64,000 nt of DNA from contig NZ_KN882175.1 in the NCBI RefSeq assembly GCF_000934755.1, forward strand, positions 716,256-780,255, read 5' to 3'. The stretch comes from Desulfonatronovibrio magnus (lineage in GTDB: Bacteria > Desulfobacterota > Desulfovibrionia > Desulfovibrionales > Desulfonatronovibrionaceae). Both the position numbers and the translations under genes were made by a program. This document shows positions 17,162 to 26,480 of the stretch, one piece after another (position 1 is the first letter of the stretch; the number at the start of each line of letters is the position of its first letter). The notes beneath the pieces are model-generated. The model did no database searches. It was not told the DNA's origin and saw only the letters and a program-made list of their open reading frames with translations.

Positions 17162-18475
17162 CTAAAACTTTGATTTAAATTTCTCCACGCAATAACAAAG
17201 TGATTTGCTGATAGCTGGAAAAAGACCGTCAGCCCTTTTTTTCTCAACAAACCTCTGCACCAGGGAATCCAGGCGCTGATCTGTCCTCCCCATTCTGGAA
17301 TCCATCAGCCTCAGTCTTACCATCTCTCCTCGCATTTTGCTCAACTCCTTTCTAACTGAATCAGCACCATAGTCTAATCGAGATTTAATTTCTTCCTGGC
17401 CTTTAAAAAGCTCATCCAGATGAAAAAAGTTAACCATGGAACTTTCCTGATACAAGTACTCTTTAAAACACATAATATTTCTCAAGGGATCACCAAAAAG
17501 TTCCAGAATTTTTTCATCTGTGACTTCTCTTTTTTCCTGGACAGCGACTCTTTTTTTCATGATGCTTTCAAATTCATTCAGCACATCATCCAGCACAACT
17601 AAATGCAGCAAACCTTCTATACCACTGGTAGCATCAATGCCAGATTTTTTTCGTTCCTCCCAAAAATAAAAATCTCTCTTCTCAACTTTCATAAAAAGTA
17701 AAGCTCTCTTAAGTGCAAGTGTGAAGGCAATGGGAAGAACTTTTTTCAGGTTACTGTCATCGTAGTTTTTAATAATTGTCACCAGAGCGTTTTTATGCAT
17801 CAGGTATCTTTTTTTTGAATCATTGCGCGAATCTAATGTGGCATGTCCCTTGTGGTAGACCTGAGATTTTCCAGCCATTACAACCTTATAGCCCATAAGC
17901 CAAAGTCTCCAGCCAAGGTCTACATCCTCAAAAATTGCAAAATAGTCATCATCAAAACACCCGGCTTCAAGGAATACATCTCTGAAGATAAACATGGCTC
18001 CGCCACAGGGAAAAAGAATATGTTCTCCATCCTTGATTTTGTCATTGTTATACTGATCAGCATAGCCAAGGTATTGTAATGACCCACCATTAAAGTCCAG
18101 GCTTTTTCCATTCCAGGCATAAATTTTTGAAGAGGCACACACCTCACCCTGCTCCGGGTTTAAATAAGAGAGTCCCTCTTTTATCCATCCAGGATCGACG
18201 CGCATGTCATTGTTAAGAAAAGCCAGCACTTCTCCTTCAGCCTTCTGAGCTACAATTCGGTGTGGAGCGGCAAACCCGCTGTTCTTATCATTCTGAATTA
18301 TTTTAACGCATGGATAGAAAATTTTTGCAGATTTGACAGAGTCATCAGTTGAGCCATTATCAAAAAAAAACACTTCAAGATCATTTTGCGGATAATCCAA
18401 ATCGCTGATTGACTTGAAAAGTTTTTGCAGGTGGTTTGACCCGTTAAAGTTTACAATAATTAAACTGACCTTCAT
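17162..18475 (-). CDS. GT2 family glycosyltransferase with C-terminal extension
   Basis: I chose ATG 18475 (MKVSLIIVNFNG) because the conserved GT2 strand starts there and it lies 2 bases after the previous gene's TAA, with GAGGA upstream. The ~437-aa protein has the VSLIIVNFNGSNHL start, FFDNGSTDDS, NSGFAAPHR, FLNNDMRVDPGW (acidic motif), a GG-x-MF acceptor segment, and FAIFEDVDLGWRL with the catalytic ED. Residues after ~290 are helical and charged, with no recognised domain, perhaps for interaction with partners. It is translationally linked to the double-GT gene at 18478-20862. Confidence 0.88.
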   Translation of the reverse strand: MKVSLIIVNFNGSNHLQKLFKSISDLDYPQNDLEVFFFDNGSTDDSVKSAKIFYPCVKIIQNDKNSGFAAPHRIVAQKAEGEVLAFLNNDMRVDPGWIKEGLSYLNPEQGEVCASSKIYAWNGKSLDFNGGSLQYLGYADQYNNDKIKDGEHILFPCGGAMFIFRDVFLEAGCFDDDYFAIFEDVDLGWRLWLMGYKVVMAGKSQVYHKGHATLDSRNDSKKRYLMHKNALVTIIKNYDDSNLKKVLPIAFTLALKRALLFMKVEKRDFYFWEERKKSGIDATSGIEGLLHLVVLDDVLNEFESIMKKRVAVQEKREVTDEKILELFGDPLRNIMCFKEYLYQESSMVNFFHLDELFKGQEEIKSRLDYGADSVRKELSKMRGEMVRLRLMDSRMGRTDQRLDSLVQRFVEKKRADGLFPAISKSLCYCVEKFKSKF

Positions 18476-18477
18476 AA

Positions 18478-20862
18478 TTAATCCTCGTTCCAGATCACAG
18501 CCCCTGCACAATAGTGAGTATGCAGAATAAACTTATAGAGTATGCCGGGCAGTTTTACTTTCTTCTGGTCGAGAAAATCTACTACATAAGATAAGAGCAT
18601 TGCAGGCAGGCGTAAGGTCGAGCATTTCTCAAGATATTGTTCATTACCCAGAAAAGATTTTAGTTGAGGATGCTTCTTAAGAAAAGTTCTGGATGTTCTA
18701 CCAAGATCAAGCTGCCTCCTGCAGGAGTCCCTGACTGTTACAGGATGGTCATGACAGGCGGTTGCTCCTGGCTCAAAGCAAAGCCTCATGCCATTTTCCT
18801 GCAACCTGAAGCCCAGCTCGATATCCTCCCAGCCAAATTTTCCGAAGTCTTCACAAAAAACTTTTTCCTGTTGTTCGAGAAAGTCTCTGCTTAGAGATAT
18901 ATTGGATGTATAGAAAAAATTGAATGGCAGGTTGCCACCGTCCTCCATAATGGAAAAGCCAAACTGGTAACCGTATTCATGAACAAAATGCATAAAAGGA
19001 GTTACTCTGACATGTTCCGGCCACATGGTATGGCCGATCACAACGAGCTTACCGTGGCAATTTTCCTGATTATGCCTTTTGAGATGCTTTTCTAAAAAAT
19101 TTGAAGCAGGAATTATATCGTCACCAATAAAGGCCACAAGGGGCATCACTGCTTTTCTCAGCCCATTGTTCCTTGCTGCTCCCTGCTTCATATTTTTCTG
19201 ACGAAGGTACTTCAGGTTAATCTGGGTTTTTTCAGCAAACCTTCCAACTTCCTGGGCAGTAGAATCGGTTGAGCCATCATCAACCACTATCACCTCAAAC
19301 TTTTCTCTTGAAAGGGTCTGACCCTCAAGAGCCTCCAGAACTCTGACCAGCTTGCTTATCCTGTTGTATGTCGGGATTATCAGTGATATTCCATCAAAAG
19401 GACGATGATCAGTTGACAATGGACAAATTGATGCCCTTGCCACTCCTATCCCCATCACTCTATGATCATTGTTCCTGAAGACCTTGTGAGGAACCCATGT
19501 ATCCCTGCAGACGATTTTGAGCTCAATTGCCCCGGGACCTCCCGCATATTCAAGCTCAATATATTGAATATCATCCGATTCGATTATCTCAGATCCGGCA
19601 TCCACCCCATTGATAGTAAAATCAAACTGCCTTTTCCTGCCAAGAGTACCTGCAAGAGCAGCAACCTGTAAAACAATTCCTGACCTTGCTGATTCTGAAT
19701 GCAGAAAAAGAACTGCCTCACTTTTTGTCCACCTGCAGCTAGCGTTCAGGAATTCCATTCGTTCCCTTCCATGCCAGCCATATCCAAGACAGGCAGGGCT
19801 TTGTGCGCCAATCTCAATAGAAGGGTTCTTCTGAGTCTGAGAGTTCTGAAATGTGTCCAAGGTCTGTAATGTATAGTCTGGAAAAAAAGCAGGAATGCTC
19901 AGGTAAGGCCAGATCAGGGATTTAAGTTGCTCATCTGTTTTTTTTCTTTGTTTCTGAATTCGAGACCTTTCCAGAAATGTTGTTGGTAAATGCCTCAAGT
20001 TCCAAAGCAGGCACTTTTCAAAATCAATGGAACCATCGCGAAACCTGGATCTTGCTCCAAGTGAGATTAATAGTGGCAAAGACCTGAAAAGCTCAGACAG
20101 ACCATAGTTCTTCATAAGGCTTCTCATGGCATGTCTATATCCGAGATTATTCCTGAAAGACATGCCCTTTTCTTCTAATGATGAGCCCCCAAAGGCATGG
20201 TATACCTTAGACTGGGGCAAACATTCAACTTTATATCCCTTAATGTTTAATCTCCATCCAAGATCAACATCTTCGTGGTACATAAACATCTTCCTATCAA
20301 ATCCACCCGCATCACAATAAGCGCTCTTTCTCATAAGGCAGGCTGCTCCTGATGGAAAGAGAACTCTTCTCACAGACTCTGAAGGACAGTCCTGTTCAGG
20401 CTCAAAAATGCCTATATCATACGCTATCCCGATATAGTTCATCCCTCCGCCAGCATGGTTTACGACATTGGGATGCTCTTGAAAAAAGAGCCTGGAGGAA
20501 ACCGCGGCCAGGCTGTCATCCAGCCGCATCCTCATGACCAGAGGCTTAAGCCACCCCGGATCAACCTCTGTATCATTGTTTAGAAGCACAAAGTACTCAC
20601 CCTCGTACATTCTGATGGCTTTATCATAAGCCATTCCATATCCCAGATTGGCCTTGTTTTCCATGACTTCAACATGAGGATAGCTGGATCTGATGAGACC
20701 GACACTTTCATCATCTGACGCATTATCAATGACCTGAATTGAAAAATCAGGATAATCCGTCTTTCCAAGGGATGCCAAGCACCTGTCAAGGTGATTCACT
20801 CCATTATAGTTCAGAATCATTACCTTTACATAGGGGAAAAAAGAATTGTGACTATTATTCAT
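18478..20862 (-). CDS. Double GT2 glycosyltransferase (two GT-A domains)
   Basis: ATG 20862 (MNNSHNSFF) is the probable start because it follows the upstream stop by one base; the frame extends further but only over the upstream gene. The ~794-aa protein has one GT2 at about residues 9-300 (VKVMILNYNGVNHL, VIDNASDDES, LLNNDTEVDPGW, MYHEDVDLGWRL). A middle beta-rich region of ~150 residues is unassigned. The second GT2 at about 490-740 shows ISLIIPTYNRISKL, VIVVDDGSTDST, a GAARNNG motif, FIGDDIIP and FGWEDIELGFRL. It likely adds two sugars in sequence to a lipid-linked oligosaccharide. It is tightly coupled to both neighbours. Confidence 0.87.
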   Translation of the reverse strand: MNNSHNSFFPYVKVMILNYNGVNHLDRCLASLGKTDYPDFSIQVIDNASDDESVGLIRSSYPHVEVMENKANLGYGMAYDKAIRMYEGEYFVLLNNDTEVDPGWLKPLVMRMRLDDSLAAVSSRLFFQEHPNVVNHAGGGMNYIGIAYDIGIFEPEQDCPSESVRRVLFPSGAACLMRKSAYCDAGGFDRKMFMYHEDVDLGWRLNIKGYKVECLPQSKVYHAFGGSSLEEKGMSFRNNLGYRHAMRSLMKNYGLSELFRSLPLLISLGARSRFRDGSIDFEKCLLWNLRHLPTTFLERSRIQKQRKKTDEQLKSLIWPYLSIPAFFPDYTLQTLDTFQNSQTQKNPSIEIGAQSPACLGYGWHGRERMEFLNASCRWTKSEAVLFLHSESARSGIVLQVAALAGTLGRKRQFDFTINGVDAGSEIIESDDIQYIELEYAGGPGAIELKIVCRDTWVPHKVFRNNDHRVMGIGVARASICPLSTDHRPFDGISLIIPTYNRISKLVRVLEALEGQTLSREKFEVIVVDDGSTDSTAQEVGRFAEKTQINLKYLRQKNMKQGAARNNGLRKAVMPLVAFIGDDIIPASNFLEKHLKRHNQENCHGKLVVIGHTMWPEHVRVTPFMHFVHEYGYQFGFSIMEDGGNLPFNFFYTSNISLSRDFLEQQEKVFCEDFGKFGWEDIELGFRLQENGMRLCFEPGATACHDHPVTVRDSCRRQLDLGRTSRTFLKKHPQLKSFLGNEQYLEKCSTLRLPAMLLSYVVDFLDQKKVKLPGILYKFILHTHYCAGAVIWNED

Positions 20863-20863
20863 A

Positions 20864-22636
20864 TTACTTAAATAAAAGCGCTTTGAAGATACGCAATGGT
20901 TTAGTGATTTTCCAGGAGATGCTGGACTGCAAGGCTTTGTTGCAGTCTTCAAGAATTGCGATGTTGTTGTCCCTCTTTTCTACTTGAGATCTAAGACCAT
21001 CTGCTTCAGATCTAAGACGCTCCATTTCAACAAGGAGATCCCCGACATATGCTTTAGCTTTTAAGTATTCCGATTCAAGTACTTCCTTGCTGCTAACCCC
21101 TTCACCAAGATCATTGCTAAGCAAGTTCAACTTTTCACGAAGCTTAAAAATTAGTTTTTCCTTTTCCAGGACAACCTTGTCAATGCTGCTCTGGTTAAAT
21201 GCCAGTATGTCTCCAGCTTCAATCAGGTCCAGATATTTGCTCAGAATCAATTTACGATACATGAGGTGTTTTTCATCACCACCCTTGCCTGTAATCGTGG
21301 CATTATCAAAAACCCTGTATTCAGAAACAAGTCTGTCTACAAAGATAGACCTGAATTTGCCGGCAACTCGAATCATTAAGTCCCAGTCTTCGAATATTTC
21401 AAGCTCCTTATCAAGGGGCCCCACCTGTTCCAGCATGCTCCGATGAAAACACGCGGTATTAAAGGGGATGCAGTTCTCAAGTACTAAACGTCCCAGCTTT
21501 ACAGGCCGCCCTATAATCACATAATCTTCATCAACTGCACTTTTTTCAGCATTATAGCGGACACACTTTCCTTTCGCGTGTGAAAAACAATTTTGACTGG
21601 CATTATCTACCAGGGTCTTCACACACTCTGGATAAAACAAGTCATCATCATCGAGAAACAATATAAACTCTCCTGATGCCTCTTTTATCCCAGTGTTGGC
21701 AGCCTCGGACCTGCCCTGTGATATCTTATGGTCTTTGTATTTTATGATAATATCTGAAAAAAGTGATTTCAATTTTCCAACAGGTACTGGAACGCCCCCA
21801 TCATTTACAATAATAGCCTCTATGGGACGATAGGTTTGAAAGGCAATGCTCTCCAATGCTTCTTCAAGCAGGTCAAGGCGATTTTTTGTTCTCACAACCA
21901 CGGATACAAGAAAATTATTTATTTTTCGTCCCTTCATATAGAAATGATTAAGCCTTTTAAGCTGTCCATAGGCTGCCTGATATTTTCCTCTTGAATCTCC
22001 TTCCCAGAATCCCTCAGCAAACCCGATATTTGCTGGCAGTGTATAAGATCTTGCTTTATTTAAAGACATTGCAATGTTCAGATAATCGTTCTGAGCTAAC
22101 TGACTTTCAAAACACTGAATGGCCTGCTTTTTTTGTTCAATAACCCCTGTTATGTCAACTAATCGGTTAGCTTCATTTTGTCGACTGATCTCATAAAGCC
22201 ATACTTTACCATGGAAAGTTGAATCCTCAAGAAATTTCAAAACCTGAAAAGTACAGGCACGGTGATCCGGATGAAACTCTTGAATGCCAGGCAAAAATAT
22301 TGTCTGAGGCGACAATCTGGTAATAATGGACTCCAGATGTTTGCCTGGTATTGCAGAAAATTGAAGTTGTCTGTCAGGCAAATCCCAGAAATGATACTTG
22401 CTGACACCTATTACATCTCCGGCATCAAGAGCTTCACTCCTCCTTTCCCGCGATTGGCCCGCTTCTTGACCGTCAGTCACTACAACAACTTCAATAGCAA
22501 TGCTCTGCTTGACTCCCAGAGCAATGGTACCGCCCATGCCTATAACTTCATCGTCAGGGTGAGGGGCAAATACCAGCCAGGGGCCGGAAGGCAAGTGAGA
22601 TGAACGGTATGGAATCAAATCAGTTTCCTGGGTCAT
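20864..22636 (-). CDS. PIG-L/LmbE deacetylase fused to GT2 glycosyltransferase, coiled-coil tail
   Basis: This 590-aa fusion has residues ~15-220 as a PIG-L/LmbE de-N-acetylase: VFAPHPDDEVIGMGG carries the metal-binding HPDDE, and EFHPDHRAC carries the second HxxH-type motif. Residues ~235-480 are a GT2 (SVVVRTKNRLDLLEEAL, IIVNDGG, LFLDDDDLFYP, FEDWDLMIRV). The last ~90 residues form a predicted coiled coil. PIG-L enzymes deacetylate GlcNAc or related sugars, so one protein may both transfer an N-acetyl sugar and deacetylate it, giving a free amine. Its ATGA overlaps the stop of the methyltransferase at 22633. Both metal motifs look intact. Confidence 0.87.
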   Translation of the reverse strand: MTQETDLIPYRSSHLPSGPWLVFAPHPDDEVIGMGGTIALGVKQSIAIEVVVVTDGQEAGQSRERRSEALDAGDVIGVSKYHFWDLPDRQLQFSAIPGKHLESIITRLSPQTIFLPGIQEFHPDHRACTFQVLKFLEDSTFHGKVWLYEISRQNEANRLVDITGVIEQKKQAIQCFESQLAQNDYLNIAMSLNKARSYTLPANIGFAEGFWEGDSRGKYQAAYGQLKRLNHFYMKGRKINNFLVSVVVRTKNRLDLLEEALESIAFQTYRPIEAIIVNDGGVPVPVGKLKSLFSDIIIKYKDHKISQGRSEAANTGIKEASGEFILFLDDDDLFYPECVKTLVDNASQNCFSHAKGKCVRYNAEKSAVDEDYVIIGRPVKLGRLVLENCIPFNTACFHRSMLEQVGPLDKELEIFEDWDLMIRVAGKFRSIFVDRLVSEYRVFDNATITGKGGDEKHLMYRKLILSKYLDLIEAGDILAFNQSSIDKVVLEKEKLIFKLREKLNLLSNDLGEGVSSKEVLESEYLKAKAYVGDLLVEMERLRSEADGLRSQVEKRDNNIAILEDCNKALQSSISWKITKPLRIFKALLFK

Positions 22637-23874
22637 GCCTGTTCTGCAACCATATTATGCTGAATACTGCTGTTTTTTTTGAGTTTGAAAACATATATAT
22701 CCTGAGAAAGGGCTACATGAAAAACTCTTCGCCTGTCAGGCAGGTTGCCTTGCGGAAAAAAACCCAGTAGTTCAAATTTTTCAAAAAGTTGAACAGCAAA
22801 GGAAAGACTGTGAAAAGTTCCAAAGCTGTTTGAACCTTCTAAACCTTCATTATTGGTTGTCGTGAACCCCTGATCACGGAATAGTTGAAGCTTTTCAGGA
22901 TGATGGAAAAAGGCATTTCTAACATAAAATTCCCCATGAAGCGAAACAAGCAATATGCCGTCAGGTCTCAATATTCTTTCAAACTCTTTAATCCATCTTT
23001 TTTGGTTATCCAGGGTCAGGTGAGTAAATACTGAGATGAGATAAATTAAATCAAAATTACTTGAAGGGCAATCCAAGGGAGGAGTAAGGTCATTCTCGAA
23101 AACAGAAATCCTTTCAGGAAGATTATTTTTAATCCACTTTACCAGGTGTGAATTATAATCACAGCCATAAAGGTTAATCTCAGGGTGACAAGCATACCAT
23201 CCTTTGAGTATCCGACCAGAGCCGCAGCCAAAGTCCAGCAAATTATTCGCCTTTTCAATGCCGACCCCGGAAAATGACAGATAGTCTTTTATAGCCAGTA
23301 CTGAAGGCAAAATGCTGTTGAAATATTCTTCTACATTGTCATGTCCCTGGGTCAGCTTGACCGTTGGACCATCCGGCATTTTCAGTTTATCTAAATTATT
23401 TGAACATATGCTCATTTCATAAGACATACGTTTGATGAATTGAACGTCATACTCAAAAAACAATTCTTTGGTATTATCATGATACTTGATATAAAAAATA
23501 ATCTTTTTATAGCTTTCTTTGCATTCTACAGAAATTTCAAATCCACAATTCTCTACTGCAGGCAGCGATGGTACATGTGTTGCTACGTCATACCTCGCCA
23601 GATTGACCTCGCATGATCCAAGGGGTTTCGCATCAGCATAAACATAAATTTGATTAACTTTTTTATCTCCGAAGTAAAAAACCCACCCTTTAAACAAATT
23701 GCTCCCATTCAAAACAAACTTGTGAAATTTGGGAGACTCCAGGGAATATATAACCGGATCAAAAGACGAGTCATTTTTTAATTTCTCAGAGCTGTGTTCA
23801 CAGCCATTTTTTTTTTGCAGACATCTGAACAAGTAGTGCCTGATAGAACTCCAAATAGTACTTTTCATTGTCAT
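22633..23874 (-). CDS. Class I SAM methyltransferase, glycan-locus type
   Basis: This 413-aa protein has an N-terminal ~165 residues that are beta-rich and unassigned (FKGWVFYFGDK, a possible carbohydrate-recognition region). The methyltransferase core follows: LLDFGCGSGRILKGW (motif I), LYGCDYNSH, FDLIYLISVFTHL and LRPDGILLVSLHG. Similar proteins occur beside GT2 and GNAT genes in O-antigen loci. It overlaps the deacetylase-GT2 gene by 4 bases, which implies translational coupling. The substrate is probably a sugar in the same repeat unit, by inference only. Confidence 0.86.
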   Translation of the reverse strand: MTMKSTIWSSIRHYLFRCLQKKNGCEHSSEKLKNDSSFDPVIYSLESPKFHKFVLNGSNLFKGWVFYFGDKKVNQIYVYADAKPLGSCEVNLARYDVATHVPSLPAVENCGFEISVECKESYKKIIFYIKYHDNTKELFFEYDVQFIKRMSYEMSICSNNLDKLKMPDGPTVKLTQGHDNVEEYFNSILPSVLAIKDYLSFSGVGIEKANNLLDFGCGSGRILKGWYACHPEINLYGCDYNSHLVKWIKNNLPERISVFENDLTPPLDCPSSNFDLIYLISVFTHLTLDNQKRWIKEFERILRPDGILLVSLHGEFYVRNAFFHHPEKLQLFRDQGFTTTNNEGLEGSNSFGTFHSLSFAVQLFEKFELLGFFPQGNLPDRRRVFHVALSQDIYVFKLKKNSSIQHNMVAEQA

Positions 23875-23899
23875 TTAGCATCATCTGTATCAAGAAGTA

Positions 23900-24910
23900 T
23901 TAATACAGATCACTGTCTCCCATTGCATAGTAAAAGTTGTTTCTTAAAAAAAGCTCAGAATCTGTCTCAGAGAAAAGAGGGCCTGTCAGATGCAGACAGT
24001 CTGGCTCCTGCTTTGTGATAAATCCTATTTCTCTTAAAGCAGAATCCCACCAGTTCGGACGCCCGGGAAACCAGCAGCAGATCTTACTGCATCCTCCGGC
24101 CAAGCTGTGATTTTTTAAATAATCCAGCATGCTGTAAAGATGCTTAATGTACATTGGATCAAAAAGGCTGTCCACCCATTCAATCCGGTCTGAATTTCTA
24201 AAAAAAACAGACCAGCCTACAAGCTCTGAACAGTGCCTTATGCCAATTAAAAGATATTTCTTATCTGGTCTTTCAAGATATCTCCATCGAATGTATTCAG
24301 CATTTCGGGTAGTCAGGGCATTATAGTGAGGTCCAACCCTGTAAAAAAAATCTGTCCAGCTTTCATCAACTTCGTGCACTTCTTCAATTGAAAAACGTGT
24401 AAAGCTGCGCTTTAATTTTCTTAAAATGTTCTGGCGATACGCCATAAAATCCATAATTCTATAGGCAACAGGCTCAACATCCATATAATTAAAAAGCAGC
24501 TTTCCTATTCTAAGGCTGTGACCTGTTCCGAACCCATAGCCAAAAAAAACATCCGCGGCATGGGTCTTACGAAAATGATAAAATGCTCTGGCCAGGGGTG
24601 TTTTCTTCCTGAAACCTGCACCCCTGAATTCAGGCCTGCTCATCTTATCCCCGAGATGAAAAGTTCGAAATTCTGCAGGAAAATCTTCACCTGCAAAGTT
24701 GGTAATATCTACAGGATATCCCCCGTAGTGCGCAGCAATACGTCCGCCTTCCGCCACAGCCATACTGATGGCGCCTCCTCCCCCCGGGTGATCTCTGTAC
24801 TTCCAGTACCAGTGATTAATGCTGCGATTCTGATTAAAGACCTCGTTGAACATTTCAAGAATTTTATGTTCGTCTCCATTCTGGTAGTTTCGAACTTTAA
24901 AGCATTGCAT
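23900..24910 (-). CDS. GNAT-type N-acetyltransferase
   Basis: This 336-aa protein has an N-terminal GNAT-like fold: IxxxNEVFNQNRSxxHWYWKYxxxP, then AVAEGGRIAAHYGGYP, and motif A-like FRTFHLGDKMSRPEFRGAGFRK. This arrangement is seen in GNAT proteins of polysaccharide loci that acylate amino sugars. The C-terminal half has a second beta-alpha unit (RHCSELVGWSVFFRNSD, then WVDSLFDP) resembling a duplicated GNAT lobe. A PIG-L deacetylase is encoded nearby, so the enzyme could re-acylate a freed amine, but that pairing is inference. It lies 10 bp after the GT2 gene at 24921. Confidence 0.75.
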   Translation of the reverse strand: MQCFKVRNYQNGDEHKILEMFNEVFNQNRSINHWYWKYRDHPGGGGAISMAVAEGGRIAAHYGGYPVDITNFAGEDFPAEFRTFHLGDKMSRPEFRGAGFRKKTPLARAFYHFRKTHAADVFFGYGFGTGHSLRIGKLLFNYMDVEPVAYRIMDFMAYRQNILRKLKRSFTRFSIEEVHEVDESWTDFFYRVGPHYNALTTRNAEYIRWRYLERPDKKYLLIGIRHCSELVGWSVFFRNSDRIEWVDSLFDPMYIKHLYSMLDYLKNHSLAGGCSKICCWFPGRPNWWDSALREIGFITKQEPDCLHLTGPLFSETDSELFLRNNFYYAMGDSDLY

Positions 24911-24920
24911 AGCAATATAA

Positions 24921-26030
24921 TCACTCTTTTATCCACATGAAAATGTTTTCTGGAAGTCGCAGACTTCCAAGCTCCCCATACCTGAAATAATATGTTCCTG
25001 GAGCAAGTTTTCCCAGGTCATTATCTTGAAAAACGGATGATCCGTCCCAAAAACAGCCAATAGATGGTATAAAATCTCTATTAGGGCTCCACTCCAGCAA
25101 CAATTTCTGATGCGCACTTTCTGGAGCTGGAATTTTTAATGGAGAGCTTACAGAGATTAATTTTTCAGGTCTGATTCCAATATTTAACCTGGATGCAGCT
25201 CTTACAAACTTCCTCTGCAAAAATATTTTAAAGCAGTCATGCTTATCAATAAACTGTTTATGAGACTGGAGCATGTAACTGCTTTTTCTTTTTCGCCCTC
25301 CCGGATCACACTGATCATAATGGTGAATAGCCTTTGATCGAGGGTTTAATAAAAGTTTATAGCCAGACATACGTAAACGCAAAAACAGGTCAGTATCTTC
25401 AAAGTACATGAAAAAGGCTGGATCGAAAAGTCCGCCTGCCTTTAACACTGCATCCCTTTTTAATAACACATGCCCACCGCATATGTTTTTAACCTGCAAT
25501 GTTTTGGAGGCAGTCCAGACTTTTATGCTGTACCTTCTCCAAAGCTTAGCCAGCAACGAATAAAAATTGGTACCTGAACCAAAATGCAGCATTTCCGGCT
25601 GAATAAAAAACAACAGCGGATCGTGAGCTGGAGGTATAAAAAAAATCATCCGTTCATCCCAGAACGCTTGAGGGGTGACTGCTCCTGCACTTTCATTGCA
25701 CATCAATGTCTCTTCCAATAGTATTAGAGAATCACCAACCAACAGGGCATCCGGGTTCAACAACAAAAAGAAGTCACTGTCTGTGTTTTCAAAAACATAA
25801 TTGCATGCCCTGCCAAAACCAGAGTTTTCATCATTTAATATAAGAGAAGCCTTCTCAGGCAGATGTGCTGTCAAGTATTCTCTTTCATTCTTATCACAGC
25901 TATTGTCCACCACAATCACTTTTAATGAGCCAGAAGATTGTGAGCTGAGAACAGACCTTGCTGCTTCCACTGTAAACTTTGCAGAAAAGTAGTTTACGAT
26001 AACTGCGGCAGTGATAACTTTTTTTTCCAT
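24921..26030 (-). CDS. GT2 family glycosyltransferase
   Basis: The start is placed at ATG 26030 (MEKKVITAAVIVNYFSAK), where the conserved GT2 strand begins; an upstream in-frame extension runs through repeat family A and is rejected. The ~369-aa protein carries VIVVDNSCDKNE, NSGFGRACNYV, FFLLLNPDALL (acidic motif) and FFMYFEDTDLFLRLR with the catalytic ED pair, the rhamnosyltransferase/WbbL-type layout. The C-terminal ~80 residues after SVSSPLKIP are outside the GT2 core. A repeat element sits right upstream at 26081-26190, so this may begin a separate transcript. Confidence 0.87.
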   Translation of the reverse strand: MEKKVITAAVIVNYFSAKFTVEAARSVLSSQSSGSLKVIVVDNSCDKNEREYLTAHLPEKASLILNDENSGFGRACNYVFENTDSDFFLLLNPDALLVGDSLILLEETLMCNESAGAVTPQAFWDERMIFFIPPAHDPLLFFIQPEMLHFGSGTNFYSLLAKLWRRYSIKVWTASKTLQVKNICGGHVLLKRDAVLKAGGLFDPAFFMYFEDTDLFLRLRMSGYKLLLNPRSKAIHHYDQCDPGGRKRKSSYMLQSHKQFIDKHDCFKIFLQRKFVRAASRLNIGIRPEKLISVSSPLKIPAPESAHQKLLLEWSPNRDFIPSIGCFWDGSSVFQDNDLGKLAPGTYYFRYGELGSLRLPENIFMWIKE

Positions 26031-26080
26031 ATTAGTGAATGTCAAAACAAACGTTTTACACTTATAGATAATCTCAAAGG

Positions 26081-26190
26081 CGAGCATTACGCGTTTCTGA
26101 AAAATCGATAGGAGACAGTCCCGAAGCCGGGAAAGTCCCCGTGCCAAGCCGCTAAAAAAAAGATTTAACTCCAAAACAGCTATAACAAAC
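26081..26190. repeat. Family A repeat, copy 2 (right end decayed)
   Basis: It starts with CGAGCATTACGCGTTTCTG, matching the end of the intact element at 27960-28112, and aligns with the reverse strand of that element through GGAGACAGTCCCGAAGCC and CCCGTGCCAAGCC. The opposite end is lost. It lies within the 26031-26480 gap; nothing else is recognised there. Confidence 0.75.
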
Positions 26191-26480
26191 AACACATTTG
26201 CATCTGTTCACCACATTATCCTACTTTCAGATAAAGCCTGCATCCTGATTGCTCTCGCCATTGCTGCTTGTTTGACCAGCCCTGAGCCCGTTAGTCAAAA
26301 ACATGGACAGAGAAGATCTTTGGGCTGTACGAAACAATTAATGATTTTGACTTACGGGATCATACTGGGAATTTGCAGCAATAATAAAACAAATCAGGAT
26401 GCAGGTTAACCTCGCAGCATGGTGAATAGTAACCTCCATCTTTATGTTTTTTGGAAACACTTAATACTCCCATCTCAAAG

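Noticed and set aside
24929..25117. Small ORF at the 3' end of the GT2 gene
   Set aside because: It is an alternative-frame reading of the GT2 C-terminus; the GT2 frame itself is intact.
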